A program made the translations under genes and the position numbers. Below, piece by piece: positions 14,702 through 18,281 of a DNA stretch of 18,281 nt. Source of the stretch: Candidatus Omnitrophota bacterium (lineage in GTDB: Bacteria; Omnitrophota; Gorgyraeia; Gygaellales; Profunditerraquicolaceae); contig JAQTTI010000013.1 in NCBI GenBank assembly GCA_028710845.1, positions 1-18,281 of the forward strand. The letters run 5' to 3'. Under the pieces are notes generated by a model that was given only the letters and a program-made list of their open reading frames with translations, searched no databases and was not told where the DNA came from. How positions within the stretch are numbered: the first letter of the stretch is position 1; each line of letters begins with the position of its first letter.

Positions 14702-16090
14702 ATGATTCATATAAACGAAGAAAAGATAAATAATATTTTAAATGATGCCATCACATTTGACCAAGGCCTATTAGATAGGATCCTGGATAAAGCAAAATCG
14801 CTTAAGCGTTTAACTTTAAGCGAATCTGCCGCTTTGCTTATGGTTAAGGATACTAAATACTTAGAAAAGATATTTGCTGCGGCAAGTTTGGTTAAAGATA
14901 CTATCTATGGCAGGAGGGTAGTGCTTTTTGCGCCGCTTTATATAAGCAACCTTTGCGCCAATGCCTGTTTATATTGTGCGTTTAAATCCGATAATAAATT
15001 AATCAAACGCAAGGCGCTGTCTGTGTCTGAAATCAAGGCCCAGACTGAGTGGCTTCTACAACGGGGGCATAAAAGAATACTTATGGTCTGCGGGGAAGAA
15101 GCGCCGCAGGGCCAGGACAACGTCGATTATTATGTAAATGCAGTCAAGGCTATTTATGCCGCAGAAGCCGGAAAAAATAAAATAAAAAGGGTTAATGTAA
15201 ACTGCGCTCCGTTAAGTATTGATGAATTTAAAAAACTTAAAAGTTCGGGTATCGGCACCTACCAGATTTTCCAGGAAACTTATCACCAGGAAACATACCT
15301 GCGCATGCATCCAAAAGGGCCGAAAAGCGATCCTGATAACAGGATTGATGCGGTTGACCGTGCTTTTGCGGCAGGAATAGATGACATAGGGATAGGCGTG
15401 CTTTATGGTTTATATGATTATAAGTTTGAAACCTTAGGGTTGCTTAGTCATATCGAACATATGGAAGGGAAATTTAAAGTCGGGCCGCATACAATCTCCG
15501 TACCAAGGATCGAGCCGGCCGAAGGGGCAGAACTTTCTTTTAATCCTCCCTGTAAGATATCCGATGATGATTTTAAAAAGGTGGTTGCGGTATTAAGGCT
15601 TTCTGTGCCGTACACCGGGATTATTATGTCTACGCGGGAGAGCGCCGAAATGAGAGATACGCTTTTAAGTCTGGGAGTTTCTCAGGTAAGCGCCGAATCA
15701 AATACATCTCCCGGAGGATATTTAGCCAAGAATAAAGATATGGCAGGAGGCCAATTTTCACTGGGCGACCACCGCAGCCTTGACCAGATTGTGGGCACCC
15801 TTATCAACCATGATTATATCCCCAGTTTCTGCGCTGCCTGTTACCGGATGGAAAGAACCGGAGAAGCATTTATGCAGCTGGCTAAGCCCGGGACAATTAA
15901 AGGTAAATGCAGTATGAATGCCTTAGTGACCCTTAAAGAGTATCTTGATGATTTCGCATCGCCGGCGGTAAAGGATTCAGGCTATAAAATGATTGCCCGT
16001 TATCTAAATAAACTGGATCAGGATGACCAGGAAAGCTTGAAATTATTTTTTGCGCATGTTGATTCCGGGATAAGAGACGAATATGTCTAA
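14702..16090 (+). CDS. hydG: [FeFe]-hydrogenase maturase HydG (radical SAM tyrosine lyase)
   Basis: The 462-residue enzyme cleaves tyrosine to p-cresol and releases the CO and cyanide that become ligands of the H-cluster diiron site. The radical SAM cluster motif C-x3-C-x2-C is at C85, C89 and C92 (NLCANACLYC). The C-terminal auxiliary cluster motif C-x2-C-x22-C (C377, C380, C403) is exactly the HydG pattern and separates it from the related ThiH. Length is normal. The ATG follows an AGGGATA Shine-Dalgarno sequence. Its stop overlaps the hydE start by 8 bases, so the two are translationally coupled. Both hydrogenase sets upstream would depend on it. Confidence 0.96.
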   Translation: MIHINEEKINNILNDAITFDQGLLDRILDKAKSLKRLTLSESAALLMVKDTKYLEKIFAAASLVKDTIYGRRVVLFAPLYISNLCANACLYCAFKSDNKLIKRKALSVSEIKAQTEWLLQRGHKRILMVCGEEAPQGQDNVDYYVNAVKAIYAAEAGKNKIKRVNVNCAPLSIDEFKKLKSSGIGTYQIFQETYHQETYLRMHPKGPKSDPDNRIDAVDRAFAAGIDDIGIGVLYGLYDYKFETLGLLSHIEHMEGKFKVGPHTISVPRIEPAEGAELSFNPPCKISDDDFKKVVAVLRLSVPYTGIIMSTRESAEMRDTLLSLGVSQVSAESNTSPGGYLAKNKDMAGGQFSLGDHRSLDQIVGTLINHDYIPSFCAACYRMERTGEAFMQLAKPGTIKGKCSMNALVTLKEYLDDFASPAVKDSGYKMIARYLNKLDQDDQESLKLFFAHVDSGIRDEYV

Positions 16091-17183
16091 TCTGGCTAAA
16101 CTTTTAAATAAGATTTATTCTGCCGAAACTCCTGACCTTAAAGACCTGGAGCAGGTATTATTTTTAACCCAAAGGGGGCAATTGGATGAATTATTTTCTT
16201 TCGCCGATAAGGTAAGGAAAGAATTCTGCGGCGATGGGGTCCTTTTGCGCGGGATAATCGAGTTTTCCAATTTTTGCTCCCAGGAATGTTTTTATTGCGG
16301 CCTGAACAAATCTAACCATAAGCTCAAACGTTACCGGATGAGTAAGAATGAGCTAATTGAGGCGGTAAATTACCTGGCTTTTTGTAATATTAAAACCCTG
16401 GTTTTACAATCCGGGCAGGAGGATAATTTAGACGCTCTTTGGTTGAAAGACATAATCTTGGAAATAAAATCCAAATTTAATATAGCGATTACACTTTCTG
16501 TGGGCGAGAAAAGCCTAGATGAATACAGGATTTGGAAACAAGCCGGTGCTGACCGTTATTTACTTAAGATAGAAACTTTCGATAAAAAGCTCTATGAATC
16601 CATTCATCAAGGCATGAGTTTTGAAAAGAGAATAAAATGCCTTGATGATTTAAGGAGCCTGGGTTATCAGGTTGGTTCAGGAATTATTATCGGCCTTCCG
16701 GGTCAAACCTTAAAGACTATTGCCGGCGACATAGCTTTCTTTAAGAAAATGGATTTTGATATGATTGGTATCGGCCCTTTTATCCCGCATGAGAATACAA
16801 AGTTTTCTAAAGGAAAACCGGGAGATGTGGATTTAACTCTAAAAACTATTGCCCTTACCCGTTTAGTTGCCAAAAACCCGCATATCCCGGCGACAACCGC
16901 CCTAGGTAGTATGGATAAAGATTATCGGGTAGATGGCTTAAAATGCGGGGCTAATGTTTTAATGCCTAATTTTACCCCTCAGCCTTACAGGAAGTTTTAT
17001 GAAATATATCCGGGCAAAAGATGCGTTGATGAGCCGGTCGGCAATTGTAACTTTTGTATGGATGGTATGGCCAAAAATATTGGCAGATTCATTGATTATT
17101 CAATAGGAGATTCACTTAAATTCAGGGACGGTTCTCGAGACAAAGGAAAACTGTCCCCATTAGTAGGGACAGTTCTGCTTTGA
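16083..17183 (+). CDS. hydE: [FeFe]-hydrogenase maturase HydE (radical SAM), 3' end altered by a palindromic element
   Basis: The 366-residue radical SAM enzyme acts in building the H-cluster diiron subsite together with HydG and HydF. The cluster motif C-x3-C-x2-C is C65, C69 and C72 (NFCSQECFYC). A second C-x7-C-x2-C motif (C314, C322, C325), found in a subset of HydE proteins and not essential in those studied, is also kept. The conserved sequence ends near GDSLKF (residue 347). The last 19 residues (RDGSRDKGKLSPLVGTVLL) are encoded inside an inverted-repeat element, so the native C-terminus has been replaced or extended. The conserved core is intact, so the enzyme is probably functional. 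It overlaps hydG by 8 bases and is followed by hydF 31 bases later. Confidence 0.94.
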   Translation: MSNLAKLLNKIYSAETPDLKDLEQVLFLTQRGQLDELFSFADKVRKEFCGDGVLLRGIIEFSNFCSQECFYCGLNKSNHKLKRYRMSKNELIEAVNYLAFCNIKTLVLQSGQEDNLDALWLKDIILEIKSKFNIAITLSVGEKSLDEYRIWKQAGADRYLLKIETFDKKLYESIHQGMSFEKRIKCLDDLRSLGYQVGSGIIIGLPGQTLKTIAGDIAFFKKMDFDMIGIGPFIPHENTKFSKGKPGDVDLTLKTIALTRLVAKNPHIPATTALGSMDKDYRVDGLKCGANVLMPNFTPQPYRKFYEIYPGKRCVDEPVGNCNFCMDGMAKNIGRFIDYSIGDSLKFRDGSRDKGKLSPLVGTVLL

Positions 17184-17200
17184 GTTGAGAACCGTCCCTG
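17123..17200. repeat. REP/MITE-like palindromic element across the hydE 3' end
   Basis: Perfect 14-base inverted arms CAGGGACGGTTCTC (17123-17136) and GAGAACCGTCCCTG (17187-17200) enclose a second nested inverted repeat, AACTGTCCC (17149-17157) with GGGACAGTT (17166-17174). A CAAAG/CTTTG pair lies between them. The whole 78 bases can fold into one long imperfect hairpin with an 8-base loop. Arms of the GGGACGGTTCT type resemble REP-like elements mobilised by RAYT transposases in many genomes. That likeness is from memory and only one copy is in this window. The element supplies the hydE stop codon and ends 4 bases before the hydF Shine-Dalgarno sequence. Confidence 0.8.
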
Positions 17201-17214
17201 GGTTAGGAGAGGGA

Positions 17215-18281
17215 ATGTATAGGACACCTGCAAGCAATAGATTGCATATTGGAATATTCGGGAAAAGAAATACCGGTAAATCCAGCCTGATCAATGCAGT
17301 AACCGGCCAGGATACCGCTATCGTTTCGGAGATAGCCGGCACAACCACAGATCCGGTATATAAAGCTATGGAGATTATGCCTATCGGCCCCTGTATGTTA
17401 ATTGACACTGCGGGCATCGATGATCAAGGTCTCCTGGGCGAAGAAAGGATTAAACGTACGCAAGTTGTATTAAGAAAAACTGACCTGGGATTAATTGTTG
17501 TTGAGCCGCAAACAGCTATCGATAGCTTCGAAGAGGAAATAGTAGAAACCTTTCAAAAAAAGAAGCTGCCCCATTTATTTGTGATCAATAAATGCGAACT
17601 GCCGGGTGAAGCAGCCGAAAATTACCTGGAAAAAAATAAGACTCCGTATATTAAAGTCAGCTCGAAAACAAAACAAGGCATCGAAGAACTCAAATTAAAG
17701 ATTATGGATATGGCTCCCGGCCATTGGTCCCCGATCCCCCTGGTGGGAGATATAATCAAGCCTAAGGATGTAGTAGTGTTAGTCTGCCCGATAGATAACG
17801 CCATGCCTCAAGGCAGGCTGATCTTGCCCCAGGTGCAGGTAATGCGCGATTGCCTGGATAATAATGCCACTGCCCTAGTGACAAAGGAAACCGAACTTTT
17901 GGATTGCCTTAAGGCTTTAAAAGAAAAACCCCGCCTGGTTATTACCGATTCCCAGGTTTTCGAAGATGTGCGGGATATGCTGCCGCAAGATATACCGCTT
18001 ACCTCATTTTCAACTGTTTTTGCCAGGCATAAGGGCGACCTGAACGCATTTATCAAGGGTGTATATGCCCTGGAGAAATTAAATGATGGAGATGAAATTT
18101 TGATTGCCGAGGCCTGTACACACCATGTTCAGCCGGAAGATATCGGCCGGACCAAGATCCCCACCTGGCTATTAAATTATACCAAGAAGGATTTACATTA
18201 TGAAGTTACTGCCGGAGGGGAGTTCCCGGAGGAGTTAAGCCGCTATAAATTGATCATCTCCTGCGGAGGCTGTATGGTTAA
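17215..18281 (+). CDS. hydF: [FeFe]-hydrogenase maturation GTPase HydF, 3' end beyond window
   Basis: The frame is open from the ATG to the window end (355 full codons), so this is the 5' part of a gene usually near 400 codons. The start has a strong AGGAG (17205-17209) upstream. HydF is the scaffold that receives the assembled diiron unit and delivers it to the hydrogenase. The N-terminal GTPase has a P-loop GKRNTGKS (16-23), a TTTD switch, DTAG and NKCE motifs. A dimerisation region follows, and then the [4Fe-4S] domain with CTHH (C301-H304) and CGGC (C350-C353). The usual HCxxC reads SCGGC, so the second conserved His is Ser349, while His304 is an extra histidine beside the first motif. 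It is the last visible gene of the maturation operon. Confidence 0.94.
   Translation, partial: MYRTPASNRLHIGIFGKRNTGKSSLINAVTGQDTAIVSEIAGTTTDPVYKAMEIMPIGPCMLIDTAGIDDQGLLGEERIKRTQVVLRKTDLGLIVVEPQTAIDSFEEEIVETFQKKKLPHLFVINKCELPGEAAENYLEKNKTPYIKVSSKTKQGIEELKLKIMDMAPGHWSPIPLVGDIIKPKDVVVLVCPIDNAMPQGRLILPQVQVMRDCLDNNATALVTKETELLDCLKALKEKPRLVITDSQVFEDVRDMLPQDIPLTSFSTVFARHKGDLNAFIKGVYALEKLNDGDEILIAEACTHHVQPEDIGRTKIPTWLLNYTKKDLHYEVTAGGEFPEELSRYKLIISCGGCMV

Overview
The window is an 18.3 kb stretch of a moderately AT-rich bacterial genome in which every gene I can support lies on the + strand. It is densely packed around hydrogen metabolism. It holds two complete but non-identical sets of genes for soluble NAD(P)H-linked [FeFe]-hydrogenases of the Hnd/HydABC (electron-bifurcating) type, followed by the H-cluster maturation genes. 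The content implies a strict anaerobe that ferments or is syntrophic or acetogenic. The gene styles (a stand-alone PEP-synthase-like ATP-binding protein, Rex, a TM1266-type regulator, hydG-hydE-hydF) fit an uncultivated anaerobic lineage such as Omnitrophota or a relative. That placement is a low-confidence inference from familiarity, not a search.

Layout. (1) 1-2153: the 3' part of a large PEP/pyruvate-binding-domain protein whose frame is open to the window edge. (2) 2165-3602: an ArsB/NhaD/SLC13-type permease with its own sigma70-like promoter. (3) 3619-9758: the Rex operon. It starts with a promoter and a Rex-box-like operator, then rex, a NuoE-like subunit, a 1048-residue fusion (thioredoxin-like ferredoxin + NuoF + NfnL/GltD-like flavoprotein), and an M3-type [FeFe]-hydrogenase. 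(4) 9765-14252: a second set in the classical hndA-hndB-hndC-hndD order, with a separate HndB and an ordinary NuoF ending in a 2x[4Fe-4S] ferredoxin domain. (5) 14253-14440: an intergenic leader with a terminator and a mutually exclusive upstream hairpin. (6) 14441-18281: a TM1266-family gene, hydG, hydE and the 5' part of hydF (cut by the window end). A palindromic REP-like element has entered the 3' end of hydE.

How it fits together. NuoE and NuoF-like subunits pass electrons between NAD(H) and the iron-sulfur chain of the hydrogenase subunit. HydG makes the CO and cyanide ligands, HydE is a second radical SAM enzyme of the H-cluster pathway, and HydF is the scaffold GTPase. Rex senses NADH/NAD+ and probably represses its own operon, so the first hydrogenase would be expressed when NADH builds up. 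The most unusual element is the fusion protein of the first set, which puts an NADH/FMN site and a probable NADPH/FAD site on one polypeptide in place of the usual C-terminal ferredoxin domain. Together with the altered L1 motif of its partner hydrogenase, it suggests the two paralogous enzymes do different redox jobs, possibly NAD(H) plus NADP(H) versus NAD(H) plus ferredoxin.
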